60,000 nucleotides of DNA, taken from contig NC_079883.1 in NCBI RefSeq assembly GCF_029227915.1, positions 22,818,001-22,878,000 on the forward strand. The letters run 5' to 3'. Numbering within the stretch: position 1 is the stretch's first letter; the number at the start of each line of letters is the position of its first letter. Origin of the DNA: Hydractinia symbiolongicarpus. Taxonomy: Eukaryota; Cnidaria; Hydrozoa; Anthoathecata; Hydractiniidae. Under the pieces are notes generated by a model. It did no database searches. It worked only from the letters and a program-made list of their open reading frames with translations, and was not told the origin of the DNA. Below are positions 46,401 to 58,272 of the stretch, in pieces. A program made the position numbers and the translations under genes.

Positions 46401-47441
46401 CACAGACGACGGCTATTATTAATATAGAGATATCCAATGATTCATTTTTATATGTTCGCTTCAGGTAATTTAAACACTCACATTCGCAGATGGCACACTG
46501 GCAGCCGTAGGATGGAGGGAGCAAACCCTGCTACGTACCCTTTAGTCAATAAAAAGCCGCATAGCAACGAGAATTGTGATATGCTCTCCTTTAAGTTACC
46601 AAACCTACCAAAGTTGTCAACAGACGATGATTCTGCTGCGGACATATCTCCTGTATTTACTAAGTTTAAACTAAGCGACCTTAAAATGCCTCTTCACGCT
46701 GAAGAAGCGAGAGAAGACGTCAGTTTTGATTCTATCTCAGAATTTAGCCAAGTCATTGAAACTAGTTTTCCCGAGAGTTGCCAACAAACGAACGAAGAAA
46801 TTTTAAGTTCGTTGCACGAGTTTGACGACAACGACTACGTTACGAACATTAACGAAGGTGCTGCGTATACCGACATTCTCGTCTGTAACGACAACGACAG
46901 CGATCACAACTACTTCAATAAAGGGCCATCCCCTGCACAAGCGCAGCGTTCGGATTCGTTTGAAGCTACTGAAGAGGAGGTCGTCGCTTTTGACGGCTTC
47001 GACCCAAACATGTTTACTTCAGAACAGTGGAGGAATTTGTCCTCGTTGAATTTTAACGAACTCTTTCAAAGTATATTATCAACGCCCGTTGTGTCAAGTA
47101 AGAAACATTCGAAAACACACGTCATTGTGAATAACAGCGTCGAAGCTCCTACGCAGGGTTTGTCGCTCCCCAACAATTCGCAGACTTACGAAGAAAGTGA
47201 AAGCTGTCTTGAAGGGAACGAAGATTCTGTCGTGTTGCCTGATCTGAGTTTATTTCAAGACTTTCAATCTCCTCCACGATTAAGTCGATTAGAATGTGCT
47301 ACCAATTCCCTTGTAACAGTAATTAAAAACGTCTCAGGTGGAGAGATAAAAGATATTGACACAGAGTGTAACCAGTTTACACTCAACGATGAAGTTGATT
47401 CGCGCATAGTTCATGATTTCTCTTACACGCAGATAAACTGA
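40464..47441 (+). CDS. Twelve-finger C2H2 zinc-finger protein with acidic tail
   Basis: Nine exons: 40464-40547, 42286-42535, 42991-43149, 43681-43792, 44060-44146, 44838-44918, 45012-45245, 45772-45953 and 46465-47441. Phases match at every junction and they total 2166 bp (721 aa). Residues about 14-407 hold twelve zinc fingers. Nine or so fit C-x2-C-x12-H-x3-4-H, some joined by TGERP or TGDKP linkers. Finger 4 has looser histidine spacing and finger 8 ends in Cys (H-x5-C). Most introns cut through a finger. The last exon encodes about 315 residues of acidic, Ser/Asn-rich, probably disordered sequence with FDGFDP, LPDLSLFQDF and similar hydrophobic-acidic motifs typical of activation domains. 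It is probably a DNA-binding nuclear regulator. The start ATG follows an acceptor-like CTTTAG, so a 5' untranslated exon or trans-splice site may precede it. No orthologue recognised. Confidence 0.92.
41362..41410. repeat. Perfect 21-bp inverted repeat with 7-base loop
   Basis: CAGCTCCACAAGTTTTGCTA plus G (41362-41382) is perfectly complementary to 41390-41410 across the loop CACTCGA. It lies in the first intron of the zinc-finger gene. As RNA it would form a flawless 21-bp hairpin; it could equally be a small MITE or a cruciform-prone palindrome. Confidence 0.9.
46108..46430. mobile_element. Dispersed element with AGCCCGTG start and ATTATTAATATAGA end (copy 2)
   Basis: Within intron 8 of the zinc-finger gene. 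It starts GATTAGCCCGTGAAAAATTT and ends GGCTATTATTAATATAGAGA, the same terminal motifs as 39840-40412. Before its end it has a hairpin (TTGTTCAACAC against GTGTTGAACA). Confidence 0.4.
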
Positions 47442-47523
47442 TGGAAATAAGAATAATTTTTTGATAAGAAGATATCGGAAAAATTGATTGTGTTTATATT
47501 ACGTTTTAGTGCTTTTACTGTCG

Positions 47524-48003
47524 TACCGTAAATGCTCGATAAAGCGCACCGGGCGCTAAGTTAAAAATTTTACTTTTAGGTTGGGCGCTTATTCGAGTGG
47601 TAAGTCGTCAGGGGCCCTTAAAAAATTTTATTTTTATGTTTTATAAAAATGTTTTTTAAGGAAATTATAACGGTTGTTTTATATGAGTACATAAAATATA
47701 TATAAGTAATAAATAACATGTCTTACCTTGGAGTTTACTGTTTATGATTAATTTTTTGTCGCTAATGAAATAACTGCTTAAACTAAAAGATAAAAAGATA
47801 AACATTTTGACAAGAAATTTTTATGCTGTAGATAATTTTATGGCGGGAACTGTTTTTCTAATTTTTAAAATAATCGGATAAGCGTTTCCTTTAGCATAAT
47901 AATCCGTTTGATGGGCGCTAATAAAAAAAAATAAAAAAAAGCCAGGCGCTTATTCAAAAGAGCGCTTATTCGAGAGTGGGTGTTTAATCGGGCGTTTACG
48001 GTA
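47524..48003. mobile_element. 480-bp MITE with TACCGTAAA termini
   Basis: Starts TACCGTAAATGCTCGATAAA and ends with the near complement of it (AATCGGGCGTTTACGGTA). Subterminal GCGCTTATTCGAG segments occur at both ends. It sits about 80 bp beyond the stop of the zinc-finger gene, so it may lie in its 3' untranslated region. Related ends occur at 51407-51955. Confidence 0.7.
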
Positions 48004-50084
48004 GTGTTGACAATTGACGTAGATTCTTTTTTTAATTCCTCGTTCCATATCAATGTTTTAAAACCTTATAGTTGTTAAAAATTGAACAGTAATTTTAAAG
48101 TAATTAACAGATATCGAGAACCCTTCCCCGATTATCAATCTTTTAAGCGTTCGTTTTTGACAAGGTTTGTCCTAGCTTCCCCCTGGAAACTTTCATGATT
48201 ATGCAAGAAAATTGTATTTTCTCAAATTTATTGATTTTTAAGAACTTGCTTTCTTCGCAACGTATAAATAAGTTGCTGCGTGATGTAATGTTTTGATTTT
48301 GTATCGAGAACAATAGACATGCACATGCATACGCACAGGCAAAAAAATTAGGCAACGAACCGTCGCGACTGAGCGTATAATTTTTAAAAAAAACTGACAC
48401 TAGACTTCTAAAAATCTAAAAATTAACCTAAATAGCCAATTTGGTCTATGCGGCCCTTCTTTTCTTGCCTATCAGGATGCGCGCGCATATATGCATCTGT
48501 AAAACTACTACATACAAGCAGAAGTGTAGAACATAGGAGGTAGAACTAAACTAGCCAAAAGACAAGTGCGCATACAGAAGACATATATCATGGCATGTAC
48601 AAAAATAAACTTGTTATACACAACAATTTTCCCGCAGAACTATCCGAAACATTGGTAATGGAATGAGAGGTAAAAAATGAGAAGCATGAGTTGTTCGCCA
48701 CTTTATTTTGTCACTGATTGTAGATGATAAAAGCAATATTCAAAAAAATTTATGTGGCCTACTAAATAGTTTTACGAAGTGCTCAATTAATTTTTCAATT
48801 TACTTTTTTAATTTTTTAAGATTTTGTACTATAACCCAAGCTAGTATGTTCTTCATAAAAACGTAAACTTTTGTAAAAAGCATTTCTACAATTTTTAAAT
48901 CCTTTATTTGCAGAATTTAAAATTAATTTTTTATTTGTTTTTAAATAAGCAACCCTTCTAGTTCTGGAAAGTTATTTTAGTTTTGGGTCACTTGTTTCCG
49001 AATTAGGACTGAAAATTATTTTGCGTTTTTTAACGGGTGCCTGCAATTTTTTACGGCGGCTTGAAAACTGTCAAAAATCTTTTTTTTTTTTCTGTTTTGA
49101 GGACTTTTCTGTCAAAAAATAACAAGATACCGACGTCACTTAAAAACTCAGTTTTATTTTCAAGACCAATTTTTTCTAGAACAATATTTGCTTGACAATA
49201 TGTAGCATGTTTTTCCAGTGCTAAAGTAGACTTAATTTTTTGATAACTTTGCACGAACACGGAGCTGTTGCGGCACAATATCATAGGGGTAAAAAGGCCT
49301 TGGGACGAAGTTGGCATGAATGGCTTTGTGTATAAAAAGTTTATTAAAACAAGTTCTGCCGTATAAACTCAACTGCCATGCCAAACAAACAGCATGTTCA
49401 TCATTATATTTCATGTTTGGAAGTTTTAACTTTGTGTCATCAGACTTATTTCTTCACATCTTAGGGAAGGAAAGAGGCACTAGAGACAAGGTTGCTTCAG
49501 CACAACTTTAATATCTAATCCAAGTTAGTAATTTCCATAGCAACTTAGTTAAAAATAGGACTGGGACCACTGACGTCTTAAATAGAAGAAATATGATTAG
49601 TTGATGCTATAGAAGAATCTGACGTCAAATACATCGGGGAATAAATTGACGTTAATTTACTGTTGTTGTCAGTCGTAAGAATTCTTTTATTAGATTGGTC
49701 GACTTTCTTTATTTCGCAGTTGCTTTAAAATGTGAGTAAAAGTGTTATGGTATTCGCGTGATAAAGAGACATATTTACTTATTTGTGAGATAAAAAAGGG
49801 CATATCTGTGTTCAAGTAAAAGTTATGGCGAAAGAATTCTGTCAAAGGAGAGGAATATTGAAAGTTGCACTGTTTTAATAACACAAACGTTTGGGGCACA
49901 AACTTTTACGAGTTTCGCAAACTTTTCGCAGAAAGTTTTTGCTTTCGAAAATTTGAAAATAAATGAAAGTAAATTTGTAAAATTCGTTATGGTTTATTTT
50001 TAATTCAGTTGTGGTTGTTGACACCTGATCCTGTCAAATAGTAGTTATTAAAAATGGTTATTTTGTTTCCTTGTTTCCCTCTGC
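48004..50084. other. Intergenic DNA between the convergent zinc-finger and naa40 genes
   Basis: No exons with splice support or recognisable proteins. It contains ordinary AT-rich sequence with T runs near 49075-49090. Confidence 0.45.
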
Positions 50085-50100
50085 TTTATTCCACTTTATT
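50085..50100 (-). promoter_or_regulatory. Candidate poly(A) signals of naa40
   Basis: Two AATAAA hexamers on the minus strand (TTTATT at 50085-50090 and 50095-50100 on the plus strand) lie about 490 bp beyond the naa40 stop codon. Confidence 0.35.
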
Positions 50101-50586
50101 CTTAAACCCAATGGCTTGTTTACCACCCTCGTGTCTCATCCATTCCATTCCATGAACACTTTTTACTTACTTAATAGATGAAAAGACCGAGCATTTGTAG
50201 TATATATATATACTACTCTTTTTAATTGCTAACATGTTCCAATACCCATTCCCAATGGAAACTAGGATATCTCATTTGCATTTTCATTTAAACATATTTG
50301 ACGTCAAATATATTGTATCCATATGTCCTTGTTTTTTCGAGTGTTGGTCTAAGAATGGACAGAACATAAAAAATGGTTCAGCTGAAATGTCTTGCAAAAC
50401 AAAAGACAGAATTAATTTGGATAACATTTACTTGGGGTACTCTTCACATAGAAATACAAAACGGGTTTTTTTCACTCGAAGTTCCTAAAGTCCGTGAACT
50501 ATACACCAGGGTCAACTATCTTGTCGTTTTTATCATTTGGGTGGGTCGCTTGTGATGTCAACGATCAATGCGTAGAAACGAGTTGA

Positions 50587-53500
50587 CTACTTTGTTTGTA
50601 GTTGCTTACTGTAGATTTCATAATCGTAATTTTCTGGATGAAGAGGATCATCATATTGTGGAGATGTCTCGTCTATTGTGTACCTTGTAAATAAATTGAA
50701 AAACTATTACAAGACTGTTCAAACGTCTTTTTTTTAAAAAACACGATGTTTCTTTATTTAAGATTGAGATTATAAGCACTTTTGACTGCTAGCTAACTCA
50801 TAAAATATTTAGAAAATGAAAAATAATACATTAATACATTGCGGGGATCGTGCTAAAAAGCATTTAAAGGTAAAAAAAAACAGGGTTCAGATTTCAGAAA
50901 AGGTTGAGAAACATACAAGTTAAACTCAAAAAGGATTTTTTTGATATAAAACGTATGACGGCGAAGCATAACCACAACAAAGTCGACACTTTGGACTTAA
51001 TTTACAACTGACTAAACAAAATCGACACTTTAGGCATCATTTACCACGGACTTATGGAAACAAAGTGTAGCAAATCTATGACTACAACCAGAAAAAAAAT
51101 ATTACTTTAATTTCTCGAAGAAGTTAATCCCCCTCTTGTTCTCTAAATAAAATAAAGTAAACAAATATTATACTTTAAAGAGAGCATATCGATGTTAAAA
51201 ATATTACTTTTAAAGACAGTTAATGTAAAATAATACCTTTAAAGACAGTTAGAACAACTTTTTTCATCTTTGTTCTTAAAAAAGAAAGAATGTTAAATAC
51301 AGATTTAAATACACACACCGGCAACTCTCGTTCACGTGCAAGAATAAAACATATTAAAAATACATCAGCATTTCGCTTGTAAAAAAGATGCCACTCTGAA
51401 GTTACATACCGTAAATTTCTGATTAAGCGCTACATTTTTTTAAACAAAAATCTGATAATAAAAGTCGCTTTTTCTTTTATAATAATACCAGGCTTGGACT
51501 TCAGGTTAAACAGAATAGGTCCATTGTTTAAAAAAAGAGAGAAATAAGAATAATAACCAGCCTAGTTAGAATTTTGGCACTGGTATATATAAAAAAAACA
51601 TGTACGAAATAAAAGGCAGCTACTCACTCGGAACGCACATTCACGTGTAAAAAACGAGGAAGAAATAGTACAAATCGCACGAAAAAGAAGTAGGCAGGGT
51701 GTATGCTAAAAACTTAGGTTGGATGTCCTTGCCTTTTTTCTCACATTTTTCTGATGCTTATTTTGATTTAATGAGCAAGCTTAAAGTTCAATGAGTATTA
51801 GCAAAAGATTTCCGAGATACTCCCGCGTTAAATTGTAAGTTGACATTGTTTGTGCCGTACTAACCGGTTAGGGAGATGCGCTTATAAAATTAAATTTTGA
51901 ACTCAGGAGGGTGGTTATTAGAAGGGAAGCCAAAAAGAGGAAATACAATACGGTATAAAAAGCTTTTTTCCAAAGATTTTGCAAAAACAAGCGAATTTTC
52001 GTTAATTGTTAATTTAAGAATTAGTCTGTTTTTTTTGATTTGACACATACGTACAAAAAACCGACCCCCTAATCATTTAACATTAACAGTCCTTGAACTA
52101 CATGTTTGCACAACTAGAAATAAACAATACATATCTTCTTGTATCTACAATATTTGAAATTGTATCTGAGAAGACCTTAAACATTTACACGTATACAAAA
52201 ATTGACAAGTTAGTAGAACTTACTTTAATGCCATTAACTCTAAAATTTGCATCATGAATTTACCAAGTCCTTTGCCACGTGTTGCATCCGTTAACTGAAT
52301 TTCATAACTAGAACAGAGAAAAGTTTTTGCCAATACATTACAGTATACTTGAAACTCGATTTGGCTACTAATTATATAATTATTCATTTAAACATATCTG
52401 AAATCTCGCGTACTAAACCACGAAGACTGCTCTGTTGTACGTGGCTCTTTTCGTCAATGTTTCGTGTAGCACCACATAACGTTAGCCACCTGGATCAATT
52501 TTCTTGAAAAACAGGGCGTTTTATTAACCAGAATTGCATGAAAATAAAAATATTTTTTATTTACAATCGTCACTTCTTTTAACACAGCATAGTTGCATAA
52601 ATTTCCATAAGGCTGCTTTCACAGCAATTTGATATGTGGTCAAACAGCGTGTCACTGTTCCGTGTTAAATTATGGCTGAGCAACCTTTTTCTGCAGAAGT
52701 TCTGCATTTGGATATAATTAACGCCAGTTTTATATGGCATGCTGTGTAATAGTTATTTATTCTTTCTGTAGTTATTCTAAAAGATATACCCAGCTTCTAG
52801 GAAGGACAACAAAAGCAGTTCTAAAATGTTTAAAGCTCCCGTCCAAGGTACACAAATCTCTAAAACAGAGGTAATCAATCCCACAACCTTTGGGATGTGT
52901 GTTGAGCGCTCTACCGATTAGATGACGAGTTTTTATGACATTTTATCCCATTCTCGTCTCCAGAGCTTTTTGCAACGGTTGATCACAATTCCAAATCACC
53001 AAACCCATCGATCTTTTAGAACTTGTCCTATTAGCAACGAGACTGTACTTACTTAATAACCCTATTCAAAAGGAATTTTCTAACTAGACAGGCAAAGAAA
53101 TTCTGGCATGTGGTTGGTAATTTATTTAATGGCTGCGCCACTACCGCAGCAATAAGTGTTGTTTACAAGTTGTGGATAGAAGTCATCCCACAATGCAATA
53201 TGTACAAGCTAACTAGAAGGGTTAGTTGCAAAATGTTGTTAGCTATTTCCATTAAGTGACTTAATTTCAGTGATGGGTGAAAAAAAAGCTTTAGCAACTT
53301 CATTCCCAAGTCCAAATTAAGTGTTGACGAAAGAAGGTCTCCAAGTAGCTTGATTTGTTATATTAAACTTTCCTTCCAGTTATGGTTTTCCTGGCCTAGT
53401 TTACAAGCCAGCATAAGTTTTCAAGCCGTCAAGCTTCTTGTTTACTATTTCACCTGCAGTTAGTGTTTAGCTTTTAATGTTCTCTGTCTATGAAGTATAA

Positions 53501-56500
53501 CATTAACATAGCATAGCAAGTATTATAGTATAAGAGTAGCATGTCTAATCGCACTATTGACTATCACAGATAACAAAGCTGTGGAGGAGCTTTGACTTGC
53601 GTTGTACATGACAATTACGTTAAAGATGAATTGTGTTTGTTACAATTGTGTTATTGTTATATTTGTGTTGGATATTGATAATTAATTTATGGCATACACT
53701 CCAGATACATAGTTTATTATAATTTTCATAGCATAGCCATAGTATACCTAAATACTTAAATACCTAAATAGAAATAAATATATCTGCTAGACTTCCCGGC
53801 AAGAAAATCGCTGCATCAAATAAGATAATAATGATATATACCAGTATAAGACTTCGACTTCATCATCAACATCAAATCTGAAATGTGCTACCGCAATCAC
53901 GTTATCTTCACCATCGAGAGCAAACAAATACCTAACGAAAAATTTTTGTTAAATAATGTATGAAGCAGGCATCTTATCAACCAAATTCTAAAGGACTATT
54001 CATATGCAAAACATTACCTTTGTTAGCGGAACGTTTAGCATGATATCATTTTTACGTTCTGTTTTATAGCACAAAAAACATTTCCTAGGGTAAATAAATA
54101 CCATGTGATGTTCCGTGTTTATTTTTAAAATTTATGCCAAAAGAGCATAAATTTAACTTGCTTATACTGGGAAAACTACTGCTCACATGAGAAAATGAAT
54201 TCCCTGCTTATCCAATTCTTAATCATGCAAACCTTAAGTTTTGTTAAGAGGGTAAAATCTTTTTACATATGAATACAATAAATATTAAAAAGTATTTTGT
54301 TTTAACAACCAAAATTTCGGTTTGGTTTTTGAGAAAATAATTCCCATATCTCCTAATTCATGCAATGTAAGAACCACTTTACAAAATTTATTACAAATAA
54401 TACTACATGGCATTAAACATACTTGGTTTTTAAAATAGTCTCATAATAAAAAACTTAAGAAATATATCTTAGACAGCACAAATAAATCTACCTGGCGTTT
54501 TCCTCTGCCATTTCCTCTCTCTTTCCTTTTTCATTCCAACCCCAACTACTTCTTTCATATCTTAAAAACAAATGACATTACTTGAAATATTAATTATATT
54601 GCAGGGTCCAAGGCGATTCCTCCAAAAAAAACTTTTCTTTGTATTTCAGATGCTATTATTAAACCTGCAACGTTCTTTAAGCTCAGTTTGTTATATAAGA
54701 AGGTCCAGTGTATTGTAAATAGTATACATTACTTCATGCCTTTGTATTTAGATAAAACAACTATGATAACACAACAGTTGTGACACTTACAATCCTTTCA
54801 TGTTACTTTCAACAAGTTGGAAAGCAATGTTAACCTCATCTTCTGACATTTCACTAATATTTTTGCAATGCAGTTTCACCGTCAGCCTGAAAGTGAAAAA
54901 TCACTTTGCAACAACAAGCAATCAAACATTGGTCAGTTAAGAATGCATCCAAAAGGTATAAGCACACAAAGGTAAAAAAATTAGCCACATTGTTGCCTGC
55001 TTCGTAAAAAAGAAGTTCAATTTAAATGCAAAAAAAAATGTCAAGCATTGAATCAGTAAGGGTTCTTCATCCCGACAAAATTTTTTTCCCAGCAGTTTTG
55101 GAGACTTTTATTAGGTTGAACAATGAGGCAAATGAATAAATACTATAGAAAAGGTGTTTACTGAAAGCAGTTTTTTATTACAATAGGTGTTGAATATATA
55201 TATTTTTTTACCCATTTCTTTCATATTTTGTGAATGCAGGGAGCAATTCCAGTGGATTTCCAACCTGACAAGAAATTAAAAAAAAGTTGGTGAAGGTAGG
55301 ACCATCTATATTTGAAAGTTTGTTTATTGTCAAGCACCATGTTTAGGATTTCACCAATAATAACACTGTAATATAGTCAACAACATGCCATAAAAATTAA
55401 CATCAATAAGCAATAAAATTGCAGCTATCTCATTTTTAAACTAACAATGATATTTACTACCATATCTGAGGCAGATTAGAAAAAGCATAATGGAGGTGCG
55501 TCTTACAATTAGTATATAAAAATTTCCTTACTGCAAAAAAAAGTGTGCTATGTATATATCATATAAAATGTGCATCTTTCATGAAAGATTTGTTTACTTC
55601 ATGCATTAAAAAAACTGTTTTTATCCAAAGCATCCTACATGTATCTTTAAAAAAATAAAGATGGACAAATTATAGGTGGCCTAATGTTTACATGGTACGT
55701 ATAGGTTGCATTATTGACCATTACTTACCTGGTTTGCATTCTTTACTGCTAATGTTGCCTCATTTAACTTTAAAATCTCCTGTAACAAAAACGTAAGATT
55801 ACGATCCCTATATGGACATTTCGCGGGTTTTATAAGAGTATAAAAACATTGAACATTGAACTTCTACAGGATGTTCAACTTTGTGAACCCAGAACACAAG
55901 AGACAGTGTGCAACAGAATGCGCACAACTTTTAATTTCCAATCACCAAATTTCAAATAAAATCTACATTTAGTAAAACTTCAAAAAAACACAGGAATAGT
56001 TTGCTATAACATTGAAAATGCGATCTTAAAAAGCTTAAATGTTACCTCCAATGTTTGAGTTCACAATACCTTCGCTGACTTTACTAAATTTCTTAAATTT
56101 GATACATTGTTTTGTGCATAGATTGGTAACTAAACATAAGCCAGGTTGCACTATTTGTCCTGCCTTTATATGACAACTTGGCTTGCATAAGTCTTGAAAT
56201 AATAAAGATGTATATATATAATAACTATACAAAGCTTTATTCTTTTTCTTTTGCTGAACTTGGATTTTGCTGACACTAATCAACTTATAACAACAATTTT
56301 ATATAATAAGTGCAGATATAATTTTTTCTAATTTCCTAAGCATCTTACCACTGCCTCAAGCCAAATACCCATCAAGTTGAACTATAAAATATTAATTGTA
56401 ATTTAAAAAATATATATCAAACCTCTTTTCGTTTTAATTTCTTTTCTTTGCCTTTGGCAGACTTTTTCTAAATAAAATATTATTCTAAGCATAATATTAA

Positions 56501-56959
56501 ATATTAATTTAAGCAAAGCAAAACAATGACACCAAGATTTTTATTTCCGCATCCAAAAAAACCCAAAAAACTGATATGCTAGTCTACAAAACTTACAATA
56601 ATGACAACATACTGTTGTTGCATGTGAACTTTGGCAGAAGTCACAATTTTTACTAATAGCCATTTTATGACTAGTTGTTTGTTAAGTAGCGCGTGGCAAA
56701 AAACCAATTAGTCATAAAACTGTACGAACAAAAAATAAAAAGTAATCTTAACATTAAAAGTAAAAGAGCAAATTTATATACATTTATATTAGTTGCTTAA
56801 CAAAAGCACAAAATAGCATCTGTTTATATTACCTATATATGTGAATTAAAAATCATACACAATGAATATTACACATATGATGTGCAATGGTCTAAAAGAA
56901 TATCACTTAAATTCACTTTTTTGCATAAAGATGCTTATAAATGTAGCACATACCCCCAT
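50587..56959 (-). CDS. naa40: N-alpha-acetyltransferase 40 (NatD), histone H4/H2A N-terminal acetyltransferase
   Basis: Eleven exons on the minus strand: 56954-56959, 56423-56467, 55729-55779, 55212-55264, 54791-54886, 54492-54560, 53842-53931, 52224-52307, 51237-51274, 51106-51142 and 50587-50683. All phases agree; the total is 666 bp, 221 aa (human NAA40 is 237). It starts with MG and a lysine-rich nuclear-type segment (GKEKKLKRKEE). Then come NPLELLPAFTKYERNG, SSWGWNEKGKREEM, VLYCYEIQL, the acetyl-CoA-binding R-G-K-G-L-G loop at residues 147-152, KKVVLTVFK and a C-terminal YDYEIYSK, all in NAA40 order. The family acetylates the N-terminal serine of histones H4 and H2A in nucleus and cytosol. 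Exon 1 contributes only Met-Gly, so Gly2 is available for possible N-myristoylation. The Cys/His-rich tail of the human protein is absent. Confidence 0.96.
51407..51955. mobile_element. Degraded MITE with TACCGTAAAT ends, inside a naa40 intron
   Basis: Starts TACCGTAAATTTCTGATTAA followed by GCGC and ends ACAATACGGTA, with a subterminal GCGCTTATAAAAT segment. The ends resemble those of 47524-48003, but pairing is only partial. Confidence 0.45.
52870..52930 (-). repeat. tRNA-derived SINE-like fragment
   Basis: On the minus strand the sequence reads TAATCGGTAGAGCGCTCAAC, followed after a short stretch by AAAGGTTGTGGGATTGATTA. These resemble the A-box and B-box regions of tRNA-derived SINE heads. 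No acceptor stem or intact tRNA fold is apparent, so I call it a SINE relic and not a tRNA gene. Confidence 0.4.
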
Positions 56960-57931
56960 AGCTGCTACTTTTTGTCTATGGTAATTTCACATTTTCTAAA
57001 ATAATAAACACAAATTAGTATAATGCAGTATATATAGCATTTTAGTTAAGTTATTTTAGGATTTTTTTTGAAAAAAAGCATGTATGTTTAAAACTTATTG
57101 AAGTAAAACACAACTCAAAAAAGGAACAGGTTATTTATATCAGATTCTTCAGACTGTCTAAACTCAATATTTTTTTATAAAAATGATTCCCTTTTTGATG
57201 TTTTATGTTTTTTCAGGCCAGTCTAAACCCTAAATGTGAAAACAATAAAAAATATCTTAAAGGTTTTAAATAAGAGTGTCCACGTTGACCTTGTTGATTT
57301 TTCTGACATGCCTGACATTTTCTTGACATGTTTTATAGCTAAAACTCCTGACATTTTCCAAGTTTCTTCCCCGTTACAGCTGATGATCTAGAAGACTGTT
57401 TAAGGAAGAAGAAAAAAATCAACAGACAAAGAAAAAAAGAAAGAAAGGATGAAACAAATACAAGTTGAAGATAAAATCTGACAATGAAAAGCATAATGCA
57501 TGACAGGGAATTAGTGAAAGGTTTAAAAATCTGGACATTTTATAAAAAGTTTAAATTTTCCTGACAAATTGCCTATATTATTTTAAAATTTTAATAAGGT
57601 GGACACACTGTAAATTTATATTATTTTCTTAAATAAATTTCAGAAGGATTGAAAGATCATTTAACCTGTGACACCACAAGGCAACACAATATATATATGA
57701 AGATCAATTTGGCTGTTGTTAGATACTGGCAGTGACTGTTGGCGAAACTGATGCTTTTTAGGGATAAAAGTTTGGACACCCACCCAGGTGTAGATCTTGT
57801 GCACAATTATTAAGAAGTTGTCAATTTAAATTTTATGCACTTATAAGGTTTTGTGCACACTGTACAAGTTGATGGCAATTTTTGTGCACGTAACTTGTTG
57901 TCGTGAACCGAAATGGTGCACATAATTTAAG
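56960..57931. other. Upstream region of naa40
   Basis: No coding exon is seen. This region should hold the naa40 promoter and 5' untranslated sequence; it is AT-rich with no clear TATA or initiator context that I would mark. Confidence 0.4.
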
Positions 57932-58272
57932 CAGGCCTATCAATAAGGGGAGAGCAATTGCTCTTGCTCACCCAAAGGCTTGCCCAATTCTAAGAAATGA
58001 GAAACTGGCTGAGCCATTAATTGCTCCCTTAATTCCAAAAAATGGTTTTCTGCCTGGGCAATATCAACTCATCTCACATGGAAATCAATGTTTTCTTTCT
58101 TATTATTTACAGTAAAAAAGAACTAAAACATATAAAAAAAGTAAATAAAATACATAAAAAAGACTGTGACAAAATAAGCGTTTATAAACTCATTCTATTT
58201 ATTCAGGTTGCTCGCCCAGTTTAAATTAACCTTGAGAGAGCTCGGGTGTTATTTTTTTTATTGATAGGCCTG
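57932..58272. mobile_element. 341-bp TIR element with CAGGCCTATCAATAA ends
   Basis: Begins CAGGCCTATCAATAA and ends with its exact complement TTATTGATAGGCCTG. Subterminal GAGAGC and GCTCGCCCA/TGCTCACCCA motifs also pair loosely. The flanks TTTAAG and TTTAGC may be a degraded target duplication. The short open frames through it are not genes. Confidence 0.8.

Noticed and set aside
52870-52930. Possible tRNA gene on the minus strand
   Set aside because: Only vague A-box and B-box resemblance, with no acceptor stem or standard T-loop; recorded as a SINE-like relic.
56600-56665. Alternative first exon of naa40 starting ATGGCTATTAGT
   Set aside because: Splicing it to exon 2 puts a stop at the junction, whereas the ATGGGG exon at 56954-56959 gives the expected MGKK start.
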